Source: an uncultured Collinsella sp. (lineage in GTDB: Bacteria; Actinomycetota; Coriobacteriia; Coriobacteriales; Coriobacteriaceae). Taken from it: DNA of 64,000 bases. Below are positions 1 to 6,731 of the stretch, in pieces (within the stretch, counting starts at the first letter, position 1; the number at the start of each line of letters is the position of its first letter). The stretch is taken from positions 248,001-312,000 of the forward strand of contig CATXID010000001.1 of NCBI GenBank assembly GCA_958369225.1. Direction: 5' to 3'. The notes below the pieces were generated by a model. The model made no database searches. It was not told the origin of the DNA and saw only the letters and a program-made list of their open reading frames with translations. A program made the position numbers and the translations under genes.

Positions 1-2
1 CC

Positions 3-452
3 GACGATCCATACTCCAGTGACGTTCACGATATGGCGCGCACCGCCCTCATCAACGACGTCGCCGCCTTTGCCCAGGGCCGCTACGAGGCCGTGATCGT
101 GTTCGACGGCGCGGGCAATATCTCCAACGAGCGCCCCAACCTGCCGGCCCGCGGCGTGCGCATCGAGTTTTCGCCGACGGGCGTCTCTGCCGATACTGTG
201 GTGCAAAAGCTCTGCATCGAGGCGCGCGAGGAAGGCCGCGCGTGCTCCGTGGTATCGAGCGACGGCACGATCCAAGCCGTCGTCATGGGCAAGGGCGTTA
301 CGCGCATCTCGAGCCGTATGCTGGTGGACGAGATCAAACAGATCGATAACGACGTTCACGAGGCAGAGGAAGCTCCGCAGATCAAGATGACTCTGGGCAG
401 CCGCCTGAGCCCCGATGCCCTGGCCAAGCTCAAGGCCCTGCGCGGGAGGTAG
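3..452 (+). CDS. yacP: NYN-domain ribonuclease, YacP/Rae1-like (5' truncated by window edge)
   Basis: The reading frame is open from the first in-frame codon of the window to TAG at 450-452, so the true start lies outside. About 149 codons are visible. The stretch R-T-A-L-I-N-D-V followed by a hydrophobic strand ending in VFDGAGN matches the second strand/helix unit of YacP (NYN/PIN-like) nucleases, where the Asp contributes to the metal site. In Bacillus the homologue Rae1 is a ribosome-associated endonuclease that cuts mRNA in the A site. The context also fits: in firmicutes yacP lies just upstream of rpmG-secE-nusG, and the same genes follow here. An internal ATG at 33 exists but would remove part of the fold, so it is probably not the start. 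Confidence 0.8.
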   Translation, partial: DDPYSSDVHDMARTALINDVAAFAQGRYEAVIVFDGAGNISNERPNLPARGVRIEFSPTGVSADTVVQKLCIEAREEGRACSVVSSDGTIQAVVMGKGVTRISSRMLVDEIKQIDNDVHEAEEAPQIKMTLGSRLSPDALAKLKALRGR

Positions 453-492
453 GCAGACCTTCAATGGGGGCTGCTTTCTCGATTGACCAACC

Positions 493-520
493 AACTGGTT
501 TGTAATCAGTGGGTTGCAGG
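493..520 (+). repeat. 28-bp fragment of the neighbouring tRNA-Thr gene
   Basis: Positions 493-520 repeat 701-728 of the intact tRNA-Thr(TGT) gene with one mismatch (G for A at the fifth-sixth base of the copy). They cover the anticodon arm, variable loop and start of the T arm. The copy has no acceptor stem and cannot make a tRNA. It could be a vestigial integration (att) scar or a duplication remnant. It lies 5' of the intact gene, which is not the usual place for an attR fragment. Confidence 0.8.
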
Positions 521-533
521 CCGGCCTCGCCAA

Positions 534-577
534 AACGAATAGTTTTTGGTTCTGGCGAACAGATAAAACTATTCGTT
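534..577. repeat. 13-bp perfect inverted repeat
   Basis: The arms AACGAATAGTTTT (534-546) and AAAACTATTCGTT (565-577) are perfectly complementary around an 18-base loop. The structure lies between the tRNA-Thr fragment and the intact tRNA gene. It has no clear U-run, so a terminator role is possible but unproven. Confidence 0.7.
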
Positions 578-676
578 CTGACGAAGGGTTTTGAGATGTG
601 GTCGGTCAAAGGGTCTGTTGCGCCTCGTCCGTAATTCCTTTATTCTTAACTGGCTTCGCGCGAAAGCGCCAAGTGT

Positions 677-751
677 GCCAGTGTGGCGCAACGGTAGCGC
701 AACTGATTTGTAATCAGTGGGTTGCAGGTTCGATTCCTGTCACTGGCTCCA
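677..751 (+). tRNA. tRNA-Thr (anticodon TGT)
   Basis: The acceptor stem GCCAGTG pairs with CACTGGC, followed by T and an encoded CCA (749-751). The anticodon stem ACTGA/TCAGT encloses the loop TTTGTAA, giving anticodon TGT (Thr, ACA). D and T arms are recognisable. Confidence 0.95.
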
Positions 752-760
752 TGAGAGTTT

Positions 761-796
761 CGGGCCCTGTTCCTTGTGGGACAGGGCCCGTTTCTT
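761..796 (+). terminator. Rho-independent terminator after tRNA-Thr
   Basis: The 10-bp perfect stem CGGGCCCTGT/ACAGGGCCCG (761-770, 781-790) is followed by a T-rich tract directly downstream of the tRNA gene. Confidence 0.85.
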
Positions 797-842
797 ATTT
801 TGGTGAGTAATCAGGCTCAGCGTCCTTCTCATTCCCCAATTC

Positions 843-1060
843 GTCTCAATCTGTAACACCAAGACGGTTTAATCGTTTCTAACTGTTACAGACCGAGACA
901 ATGCCAGGTGCCCGCAGAAAAACATCTCGATCTGTAACACGAAGGGGCGGAAAACCGTTCGTACTGTTACAGAATGAGACGTAAGCTGAGGTCTCTGCGT
1001 AATATCTCGATCTGTAACAGATAGGGGAGAAAATGTTCTCTAAATGTTACAGATCGAGAC
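843..1060. repeat. Tandem array of three 57-bp hairpin units
   Basis: There are three units of exactly 57 bp, at 843-899, 924-980 and 1004-1060, so the starts are 81 and 80 bp apart. Each has 16-base arms of the type RTCTCGATCTGTAACA / TGTTACAGATCGAGAC around a 25-base centre. The centres differ in sequence but each can form a short inner stem-loop. There is no gene under the array. The units are palindromic and the spacers short, so this is not a CRISPR. The role is unknown: it could be a protein-binding array, tandem terminators or a structured RNA. Confidence 0.85.
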
Positions 1061-1141
1061 AAAGGCCGGGCCGGTCCCAGTCATCCTGGTCGAGCGAGGA
1101 TTTCCGGACATACGAGGGTGGAAAATCCCCCGCCTAGTGAA

Positions 1142-1207
1142 CGAGCGTGGATAATCTCCCACTTTGGACTCGAAGCCACGCCAAAAGTGGGAGATTATCC
1201 ACGCTCG
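1142..1207. repeat. Hairpin with 24-bp perfect arms
   Basis: Arms 1142-1165 and 1184-1207 are perfectly complementary, with an 18-base loop that can pair further (TTGG/CCAA). The structure lies between the 57-bp array and the tRNA-Tyr promoter. A 129-codon ORF across it looks fortuitous. Confidence 0.8.
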
Positions 1208-1411
1208 ATTCTGCTGGGGAAGCCCGATCTCGACCTATATATAGGTGCAAATGAGCCGTTATCGAAGCAATATTCTGCAGGCTCACTCCACTACGCCAAA
1301 GTGTTCCCTCGGGAAATGTTACCGCTACATGCAAATCCAGCGTCCTTCATATCCAAACGCAGTAAAACCGCAGGTCAAAGGTATATAGATACGCCCGGAG
1401 CCGTGTATCTA

Positions 1412-1451
1412 GAGGTTTTCGTTGACAGCCCCCAAGGTTGCATCGTATTAT
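1412..1451 (+). promoter_or_regulatory. Promoter of the tRNA-Tyr/Thr/Met-tuf transcription unit
   Basis: TTGACA at 1422-1427 and TATTAT at 1446-1451 are separated by 18 bp, about 60 bp upstream of tRNA-Tyr. The 18-bp block GAGGTTTTCGTTGACAGC is repeated with one change at the rpmG promoter (3243-3260), suggesting a shared extended -35 region used for translation genes. Confidence 0.75.
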
Positions 1452-1513
1452 CTTTTTCGTTCGCGGGGGCGGCGGTCCAAAAGACCAAAGAACCTGCGGA
1501 TACTTGAACGATT

Positions 1514-1595
1514 GGGAGTTTGCCCGAGTGGTTAATGGGGACGGGCTGTAAACCCGTTGGCTCTGCCTACATAGGTTCGAATCCTATAGCTCCCA
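1514..1595 (+). tRNA. tRNA-Tyr (anticodon GTA)
   Basis: The acceptor GGGAGTT pairs with AGCTCCC. The anticodon stem ACGGG/CCCGT encloses CTGTAAA, giving GTA. A long variable arm marks a type II tRNA, as expected for bacterial Tyr. CCA is not encoded (A then CCC), unlike the neighbouring tRNAs. Confidence 0.95.
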
Positions 1596-1605
1596 CCCGT
1601 CAAGT

Positions 1606-1681
1606 GCCTGTATAGCTCAGTCGGTAGAGCACTTCGTTGGTAACGAAGAGGTCACCAGTTCAAGTCTGGTTGCAGGCTCCA
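1606..1681 (+). tRNA. tRNA-Thr (anticodon GGT)
   Basis: The acceptor GCCTGTA pairs with TGCAGGC, followed by T and an encoded CCA. The stem CTTCG/CGAAG encloses TTGGTAA, giving GGT (Thr, ACC). It lies 10 bp after tRNA-Tyr in the same unit. Confidence 0.95.
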
Positions 1682-1684
1682 TCC

Positions 1685-1761
1685 GGCGGTGTAGCTCAGT
1701 TGGTTAGAGCACACGGTTCATACCCGTGGCGTCACTGGTTCGAATCCAGTCACCGCTACCA
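1685..1761 (+). tRNA. tRNA-Met (anticodon CAT), elongator type
   Basis: The acceptor GGCGGTG pairs with CACCGCT (terminal G:T), then A and an encoded CCA. The stem CACGG/CCGTG encloses TTCATAC, giving CAT. A paired acceptor end and lack of the three-GC anticodon stem argue for the elongator rather than the initiator tRNA. Confidence 0.9.
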
Positions 1762-1857
1762 TAGGTAACACGGTGGCTTCTCAATAGTATGTTGAGAGGC
1801 CACTATGGTATAAAGGCAAAGTCCCGTCCGGGGACGACCTGTTTAGAGGAGGGCTTT

Positions 1858-3048
1858 ATGGCCAAAGAGAAGTTTGAGCGCACTAAGCCGCATGTTAACA
1901 TCGGCACCATTGGTCACGTCGACCACGGCAAGACCACGCTGACCGCTGCCATCACCAAGGTTCTCTCCGAGACCGAGGGCTGCAAGGCTGACTTCACTGC
2001 GTTCGAGAACATCGACAAGGCTCCCGAGGAGCGCGAGCGCGGCATTACGATCTCCGTCTCCCACGTCGAGTACGAGACTGCTGCCCGTCACTACGCTCAC
2101 GTTGACTGCCCGGGCCACGCTGACTACGTCAAGAACATGATCTCCGGTGCTGCTCAGATGGACGGCGCTATCCTGGTCATCGCCGCCACCGACGGCCCCA
2201 TGGCTCAGACCCGCGAGCACATCCTGCTCGCCCGTCAGGTCGGCGTTCCTTACATCGTCGTCTTCCTGAACAAGTGCGACATGGTCGACGATGACGAGCT
2301 CATCGACCTCGTCGAGATGGAGACCCGTGAGCTCCTCTCCGAGTACGATTTCCCCGGCGACGACATCCCCGTCATCCGTGGTTCCGCTCTGGGCGCTCTC
2401 GAGGGCGACGCCAAGTGGATGGACGCCATTCGCGAGCTCATGAAGGCCGTCGACGAGTACATCCCGACGCCTGCTCGTAACAACGACCTCCCCTTCCTGA
2501 TGGCCGTTGAGGACGTTATGACCATCTCCGGCCGTGGTACCGTTGCTACCGGCCGTGTCGAGCGCGGTGAGCTCAAGCTCAACGAGCCCGTCGAGATCGT
2601 CGGCATCAAGGATACCCAGAACACCGTCGTTACCGGTATCGAGATGTTCCGTAAGTCCATGGACTTCTGCGAGGCTGGCGACAACGTCGGTCTGCTGCTC
2701 CGCGGCATCAAGCGCGAGGACATCGAGCGCGGCCAGGTTCTCTGCAAGCCCGGTTCGGTTACCCCGCACACCAAGTTCACCGGTGAGATCTACGTTCTGA
2801 CCAAGGAGGAGGGCGGCCGTCACACCCCGTTCTTCGATGGTTATCGTCCTCAGTTCTACTTCCGTACCACCGACGTTACCGGTACGGTCAAGCTCCCCGA
2901 GGGCACCGAGATGGCTATGCCTGGTGACCACATCACCATCGAGGGCGACCTCATCCACCCGATCGCCATGGAGGAGGGCCTGCGCTTCGCTATCCGCGAG
3001 GGTGGCCACACCGTCGGTTCGGGCATCGTCTCCACGATCATTGAGTAA
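1858..3048 (+). CDS. tuf: Elongation factor Tu
   Basis: This 396-residue GTPase delivers aminoacyl-tRNA to the ribosomal A site. Visible motifs are G1 at residues 19-26 (GHVDHGKT), the G3 DCPGH motif near residue 81 and NKCD near residue 136, followed by the two beta-barrel domains to the usual C-terminus. The start is ATG at 1858, preceded by GAGGAGGG. An in-frame extension to 1789 has no ribosome site and is not conserved EF-Tu. The gene follows three tRNA genes with no terminator between, so a tRNA-tuf transcript is likely, a known arrangement in several bacteria. It is not beside fusA, which lies at 56.3 kb. Confidence 0.98.
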   Translation: MAKEKFERTKPHVNIGTIGHVDHGKTTLTAAITKVLSETEGCKADFTAFENIDKAPEERERGITISVSHVEYETAARHYAHVDCPGHADYVKNMISGAAQMDGAILVIAATDGPMAQTREHILLARQVGVPYIVVFLNKCDMVDDDELIDLVEMETRELLSEYDFPGDDIPVIRGSALGALEGDAKWMDAIRELMKAVDEYIPTPARNNDLPFLMAVEDVMTISGRGTVATGRVERGELKLNEPVEIVGIKDTQNTVVTGIEMFRKSMDFCEAGDNVGLLLRGIKREDIERGQVLCKPGSVTPHTKFTGEIYVLTKEEGGRHTPFFDGYRPQFYFRTTDVTGTVKLPEGTEMAMPGDHITIEGDLIHPIAMEEGLRFAIREGGHTVGSGIVSTIIE

Positions 3049-3075
3049 ATTAGCTCTTTGATATAGCTGACTTAG

Positions 3076-3110
3076 AGAACCCGGCACTTATATGGGTGCC
3101 GGGTTCTTTT
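3076..3110 (+). terminator. Terminator after tuf
   Basis: The perfect 12-bp stem AGAACCCGGCAC / GTGCCGGGTTCT has an 8-base loop and ends in TTTT. Confidence 0.9.
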
Positions 3111-3242
3111 CTGCAATGGATATTGAGCCGTTGCTGGTGTCGAGAGGATCGACAATGGTCCTGGGCGCACCGTCGATTAGCTCTCGTTGGCTTCATTGAT
3201 GTGTTCCAAATATGAATGGATCCACCGAGAACCAATTGATTC

Positions 3243-3280
3243 GAGGTTTTCATTGACAGCACTTACATAGAGCTGATAAA
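3243..3280 (+). promoter_or_regulatory. Promoter of rpmG (and possibly secE-nusG)
   Basis: TTGACA at 3253-3258 lies 16 bp from GATAAA (3275-3280). The preceding GAGGTTTTCATTGACAGC matches the tRNA-Tyr promoter block at 1412-1429 in 17 of 18 positions. Confidence 0.65.
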
Positions 3281-3327
3281 GTACAAACTCGTGCCCGTAC
3301 GGGGCGGAAATGAAAGGTTCAGGATAC

Positions 3328-3477
3328 ATGCGTACTCTAGTTACTCTTGCGTGCACTGAGTGCAAGCGCCGCAACTATACGACCACCAAGAACAAGTCGA
3401 CCATGCCTGATCGTATGGAGATCAAGAAGTATTGCCCCTGGTGCCGTCACCACACGCTGCACAAAGAGACTCGCTAG
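3328..3477 (+). CDS. rpmG: 50S ribosomal protein L33, zinc-binding (C+) form
   Basis: This 49-residue protein begins MRTLVTLACTECKRRNY. It carries two CxxC pairs (C9/C12 and CPWC near residues 36-39), so it is the zinc-binding version of L33, a small protein near the ribosomal E site. It is too short to stand out in automatic ORF lists. The start is ATG at 3328 with a modest AGGA-like site upstream. The order rpmG-(tRNA-Trp)-secE-nusG is the common one in Gram-positive bacteria. Confidence 0.93.
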   Translation: MRTLVTLACTECKRRNYTTTKNKSTMPDRMEIKKYCPWCRHHTLHKETR

Positions 3478-3490
3478 TCTCTAGTCACAT

Positions 3491-3566
3491 ACGCCAGTAG
3501 TTCAATTGGTAGAGCATCGGTCTCCAAAACCGAGTGTTGAGGGTTCGAGTCCTTCCTGGCGTGCCA
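3491..3566 (+). tRNA. tRNA-Trp (anticodon CCA)
   Basis: The acceptor ACGCCAG pairs with CTGGCGT, followed by G and an encoded CCA. The stem TCGGT/ACCGA encloses CTCCAAA, giving CCA. It is inserted between rpmG and secE. Confidence 0.95.
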
Positions 3567-3575
3567 GTCATTATT

Positions 3576-3606
3576 CCGTAAGCTCCCAATTGGGGGCTTA
3601 CGGTTT
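3576..3606 (+). terminator. Stem-loop between tRNA-Trp and secE
   Basis: CCGTAAGCTCCC (3576-3587) pairs with GGGGGCTTACGG (3592-3603), then TTTA. The U-tract is weak, so it may be a leaky terminator or processing site. Confidence 0.55.
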
Positions 3607-3642
3607 ACTCATGTATAAGCGCATTGCGCGGAGGTAACCCAA

Positions 3643-3981
3643 ATGGCCAACAAGAAGAACAAGAAGAAGGCTCAGCAGCAGGCGTCTGCCAACAACGCTG
3701 CCGCCAACTCCAAGGTTGAGGCCAAGAAGGCCGTTGCCAAGAAGAACGAGAAGGCTGCGAAGTCCAAGAAGAACGAGAAGCCTGGTTTCTTCGCCCGCAC
3801 CAAGAAGTATTTCGCCTCGGTCAAGTCCGAGATGAAGCGTGTCACGTGGCCCGATAAGAAGGAGCTCGTGAACTACTCGGTCGTCGTTTGCGCTTCTCTG
3901 ATCGTCGTCGGCGTCGTCATCGCTCTGCTCGATGCTGGCTTTGGCGAGGCTCTTGCTCTGTTCTCTGGATTGAGGGGCTAA
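3643..3981 (+). CDS. secE: Preprotein translocase subunit SecE
   Basis: This 112-residue clamp of the SecYEG channel has a long Lys/Ala-rich N-terminal tail (residues 1-50), the conserved amphipathic segment around residues 60-75 ending in the TWPDKKE signature, and one membrane span at about residues 81-103. The single-span form is usual in Gram-positive bacteria. The start ATG has GGAGGT eight bases upstream. It is followed after 3 bp by nusG, so the two are cotranscribed and probably translationally coupled. Confidence 0.95.
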   Translation: MANKKNKKKAQQQASANNAAANSKVEAKKAVAKKNEKAAKSKKNEKPGFFARTKKYFASVKSEMKRVTWPDKKELVNYSVVVCASLIVVGVVIALLDAGFGEALALFSGLRG

Positions 3982-3984
3982 ACC

Positions 3985-4521
3985 ATGTCTAAGCGTTGGT
4001 ACGTCGTTCACACTTACTCTGGATACGAGAACCGCGTTAAGTCCGATCTCGAGCATCGCATCGAGACTATGGGCATGCAGGACCGTATCTTTGATATCGA
4101 GATTCCTATGGAGCGCGTCACCGAGATTAAAGAGGGTGGCAAGCGCGAGACCAAGGATTCCAAGATCTTCCCGGGTTATGTCCTGGTCCGCATGGAGATG
4201 GATGACGATGCTTGGACGTGTGTTCGTAACACGCCTGGCGTTACCGGTTTCCTGGGCGGCAACGGCAAGCCCGCTCCGCTTTCCCGCGACGAGTACAACA
4301 AGATGACTCGTCGTCCCGGTAAGGGCGATTCGCCCAAGCGCACCTCGGTTGATATTCAGGTCGGCACGTCCGTCCGCGTCACCGATGGTCCGCTTACCGA
4401 CTTTGATGGCAAGGTCTCCGAGGTTAACACCGAGGCTGGCAAGCTCAAGGTCACGCTGATGATCTTTGGCCGCGAGACGCCGGTCGAGCTCGACTTTAAC
4501 CAGGTCGCTGTCATCGCTTAA
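3985..4521 (+). CDS. nusG: Transcription termination/antitermination factor NusG
   Basis: This 178-residue protein begins MSKRWYVVHTYSGYENRVK, the canonical NGN domain start. A C-terminal KOW motif lies at about residues 125-160 (DGPLTDFDGKVSEV). NusG binds RNA polymerase beta' clamp helices and links transcription to Rho or to ribosomal S10. It is close to the usual length with no large insertions. It follows secE directly and precedes the L11/L1 genes, the classic order. Confidence 0.97.
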   Translation: MSKRWYVVHTYSGYENRVKSDLEHRIETMGMQDRIFDIEIPMERVTEIKEGGKRETKDSKIFPGYVLVRMEMDDDAWTCVRNTPGVTGFLGGNGKPAPLSRDEYNKMTRRPGKGDSPKRTSVDIQVGTSVRVTDGPLTDFDGKVSEVNTEAGKLKVTLMIFGRETPVELDFNQVAVIA

Positions 4522-4641
4522 GTTTTCGTCCGTTCGCGCGAGCGTGCTTCTTCTGTGACTGCTCATCTCAGGAGTGCTTCTAACACGTGCGTGCTTACGA
4601 TATAGCAAGTACTTCACACTCGTGATTCGAAAGGAATGACC

Positions 4642-5070
4642 ATGGCTGAGAAGAAGGTTGCCAACGTCATTAAGCTCCAGATTCCTGCTGGTGCCGCTAA
4701 CCCCGCTCCTCCCGTCGGCCCCGCCCTGGGCGCTGCTGGCGTGAACATCATGCAGTTCTGCCAGGCCTTTAACGCCGAGACGCAGGACAAGAAGGGCGAC
4801 ATCATCCCCGTTGAGATCTCTGTCTACGAGGATAAGTCCTTCTCCTTCATCACCAAGACCCCGCCGGCGGCTCACCTCATCAAGAAGGAGCTGAACCTCA
4901 AGTCTGGTTCCGCTAAGCCCCAGGCCGACAAGGTCGGTCAGCTCTCTCAGGAGCAGCTCACCAAGATCGCCGAGATCAAGATGCCGGACCTCAATGCCAA
5001 CGACATTGATGCCGCCAAGAAGATCATCGCCGGTACCGCCCGCTCCATGGGCGTCACCATCGCTGAGTAG
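4642..5070 (+). CDS. rplK: 50S ribosomal protein L11
   Basis: This 142-residue protein of the GTPase-associated centre has an N-terminal domain with the proline-rich VGPALG segment and a C-terminal rRNA-binding domain ending in GTARSMGV. Two ATGs lie close together (4636 and 4642). The second is preferred because AAAGGA (4630-4635) directly abuts the first but is 6 bases from the second, and the protein then starts MAEKK as in relatives. A 120-bp gap after nusG may hold its own promoter, though none is obvious. rplA follows after about 117 bp. Confidence 0.96.
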   Translation: MAEKKVANVIKLQIPAGAANPAPPVGPALGAAGVNIMQFCQAFNAETQDKKGDIIPVEISVYEDKSFSFITKTPPAAHLIKKELNLKSGSAKPQADKVGQLSQEQLTKIAEIKMPDLNANDIDAAKKIIAGTARSMGVTIAE

Positions 5071-5084
5071 CGATTTCTTTAGGT

Positions 5085-5118
5085 AATGACGGGTGCTCCG
5101 ACCGGGGCGCCCGTTATA
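5085..5118 (+). other. Stem-loop between rplK and rplA
   Basis: AATGACGGGTGCTCC (5085-5099) pairs largely with GGGGCGCCCGTTATA (5104-5118) around a 4-base loop. L1 regulates its operon by binding an mRNA stem, so this could be an L1 target. It could equally be an attenuator, since it lacks a clean U-tract. Confidence 0.5.
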
Positions 5119-5187
5119 TGTGTGCAATAGGGCACACGATACGATGTGGGAGGGCATAAGCCCGTTTAACCACAGGAGGTAATGCAC

Positions 5188-5895
5188 ATGGCTAAGCATG
5201 GTAAGAGCTATAACGCCGCAGCCGAGAAGATCGACCGCGCCACGCTCTACACCCCCCTTCAGGCTGCCAAGCTCATCAAGGAGCTCGACACCGCCAAGTT
5301 CGACGAGACCGTCGAGGCCCACTTCCGTCTGGGCATCGATACTCGTAAGGCTGACCAGAACATCCGTGGTTCCATCTCCCTGCCCCACGGCACCGGCAAG
5401 ACCGTTCGTGTTGCCGTCTTCGCCGAGGGCGAGAAGGCTCGCGAGGCCGAGGCTGCCGGCGCCGACATCATCGGTTCCGACGAGCTCGTCGCCCAGATCC
5501 AGAAGGGCGAGATCAACTTCGACGCCGCTATCGCTACGCCGAACATGATGGCCAAGGTTGGCCGCATCGGTAAGATCCTTGGTCCCCGTGGCCTCATGCC
5601 GAACCCCAAGCTCGGTACCGTGACCATGGACGTCGCCAAGATGGTCTCCGAGCTCAAGGCCGGCCGCGTTGAGTACCGCGCCGACCGTTACGGCATCTGC
5701 CACGTGCCCCTGGGCAAGAAGTCCTTCTCTGAGCAGCAGCTCGTCGAGAACTACGCTGCCCTGTACACCGAGATCCTGCGCGTCAAGCCCTCTTCCGCTA
5801 AGGGCAAGTACGTCAAGTCCATCTCCGTGTCTTCCACCATGGGCCCTGGCGTCAAGGTCGATCCCGCTGTCCAGCGTGACTTCCTGGCTGAGTAA
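5188..5895 (+). CDS. rplA: 50S ribosomal protein L1
   Basis: This 235-residue protein of the L1 stalk binds 23S rRNA and often its own mRNA as a translational repressor. Hallmarks include the ADIIGSDEL region and GPRGLMPNPKLGTVT near residues 128-142. ATG at 5188 is chosen over ATG at 5182 because AGGAGGT (5174-5180) is 7 bases from the former and only 1 from the latter. A terminator follows. In most bacteria rplJ-rplL comes next, but here it lies 36 kb away. Confidence 0.97.
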   Translation: MAKHGKSYNAAAEKIDRATLYTPLQAAKLIKELDTAKFDETVEAHFRLGIDTRKADQNIRGSISLPHGTGKTVRVAVFAEGEKAREAEAAGADIIGSDELVAQIQKGEINFDAAIATPNMMAKVGRIGKILGPRGLMPNPKLGTVTMDVAKMVSELKAGRVEYRADRYGICHVPLGKKSFSEQQLVENYAALYTEILRVKPSSAKGKYVKSISVSSTMGPGVKVDPAVQRDFLAE

Positions 5896-5931
5896 CTAAC
5901 AGTTACTGCCTGATCAAAGCAAGCATTGCTA

Positions 5932-5972
5932 AAGAAACCCGGTTCTGCCTCGTGCAGGACCGGGTTTCTTGC
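5932..5972 (+). terminator. Terminator after rplA
   Basis: AAGAAACCCGGTT / GACCGGGTTTCTT (5932-5944, 5958-5970) forms a strong stem with a T-rich end. Confidence 0.85.
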
Positions 5973-5985
5973 TATCTAGGGCCAA

Positions 5986-6022
5986 AACCACCACAAAGGT
6001 GCTTCTCCCCTTTGTGGTGGTT
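5986..6022. repeat. ACCACC-type hairpin, copy A (likely bidirectional terminator)
   Basis: AACCACCACAAAG (5986-5998) pairs with CTTTGTGGTGGTT (6010-6022) around GTGCTTCTCCC. It abuts the stop codon of the minus-strand phosphoesterase gene. Related copies lie at 8701-8739 and 9747-9786. Confidence 0.8.
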
Positions 6023-6731
6023 ACCAGGGCGTTCTGGCGGTAGAGGACTCGATGGCCTCGTGGCGCTTGAGCTCGCGGCGCATTGTTTGCGAATTGAGCC
6101 AGGCTGCCTGCCAGCCACGGATGGGATAGCGCGCTTCGTCCAGCTCAAACTGCGTATAGCCGCAGGCGTTAATAATCGTTGTCCCGCATGTATGCTGACG
6201 CTCACGTTGAAAGTCGTGACCATAGCATTGGTGCACATGCCCGTGCACCATATAGTCGGGATTCCAGGACTCGAGCGCCGTGTTAAAGCATTCGAATCCT
6301 CGATGTGGTAGATCATCCAGATCGCCCACGCCGGCGGCGGGTGCATGGGTGAGCAGGATGTCGCAGCCGCCGACCATCCTGATTTTACGCGACAGCTTGC
6401 GCATGCGCTTGGCCATCTCGCGCTCGGTGTACATGTTGGCACCGTCTCGATAGCGCATGGAGCCGCCAAGCCCCGCAATGCGGATGCCGCGATACACGTA
6501 CACGGTGTCTTCGACACAGATGCAACCACCCGGTGCATGACGTGCGTAGCGGTCATCGTGGTTGCCGCGCACGTAGATGAGCGGCTTATTGATGACCGTA
6601 ACCAAAAACTCAAGATAGTCCGGGTCCAAGTCGCCAGCGGACAAAATCAGGTCGACACCCTCAAAGCGTTCCTTGCGAAAACACTCCCAAAGGCATCGTT
6701 CTTCGGTATCGGCTACGGCAAGGACCTTCAT
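6021..6731 (-). CDS. Calcineurin-like metallophosphoesterase
   Basis: This 236-residue cytosolic protein has the metallophosphoesterase motifs: an N-terminal D8-T-E (most families have D-x-H here), GDL-D near residue 33, GNHDD near residue 56, a THAP motif in the second half, and HGHVH. These ligands normally hold two metals that hydrolyse phosphoester bonds. The substrate is not predictable. The DTE variant also occurs in a clostridial subfamily I recognise only in general terms. Its start overlaps the end of the upstream BMP-fusion gene by 4 bp, so the two form an operon. The ACCACC hairpin follows as terminator. Confidence 0.85.
   Translation of the reverse strand: MKVLAVADTEERCLWECFRKERFEGVDLILSAGDLDPDYLEFLVTVINKPLIYVRGNHDDRYARHAPGGCICVEDTVYVYRGIRIAGLGGSMRYRDGANMYTEREMAKRMRKLSRKIRMVGGCDILLTHAPAAGVGDLDDLPHRGFECFNTALESWNPDYMVHGHVHQCYGHDFQRERQHTCGTTIINACGYTQFELDEARYPIRGWQAAWLNSQTMRRELKRHEAIESSTARTPW

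Noticed and set aside
598..810. 70-codon frame over tRNA-Thr
   Set aside because: It runs through a tRNA gene and its terminator.
843..1060. CRISPR array
   Set aside because: The repeats are 57-bp palindromes with about 23-bp spacers, only three units, and no cas genes nearby.
1118..1507. 129-codon frame between the hairpin array and tRNA-Tyr
   Set aside because: It crosses the 24-bp palindrome and the tRNA promoter, has no ribosome site and no recognisable sequence.
1843..3087. A 414-codon minus-strand frame opposite tuf
   Set aside because: Shadow of tuf codon bias. No start signal or recognisable domain.
3598..5703. A 701-codon minus-strand frame across secE, nusG, rplK and rplA
   Set aside because: It runs antisense through four ribosomal or transcription genes and intergenic hairpins, with a composition typical of shadow frames.
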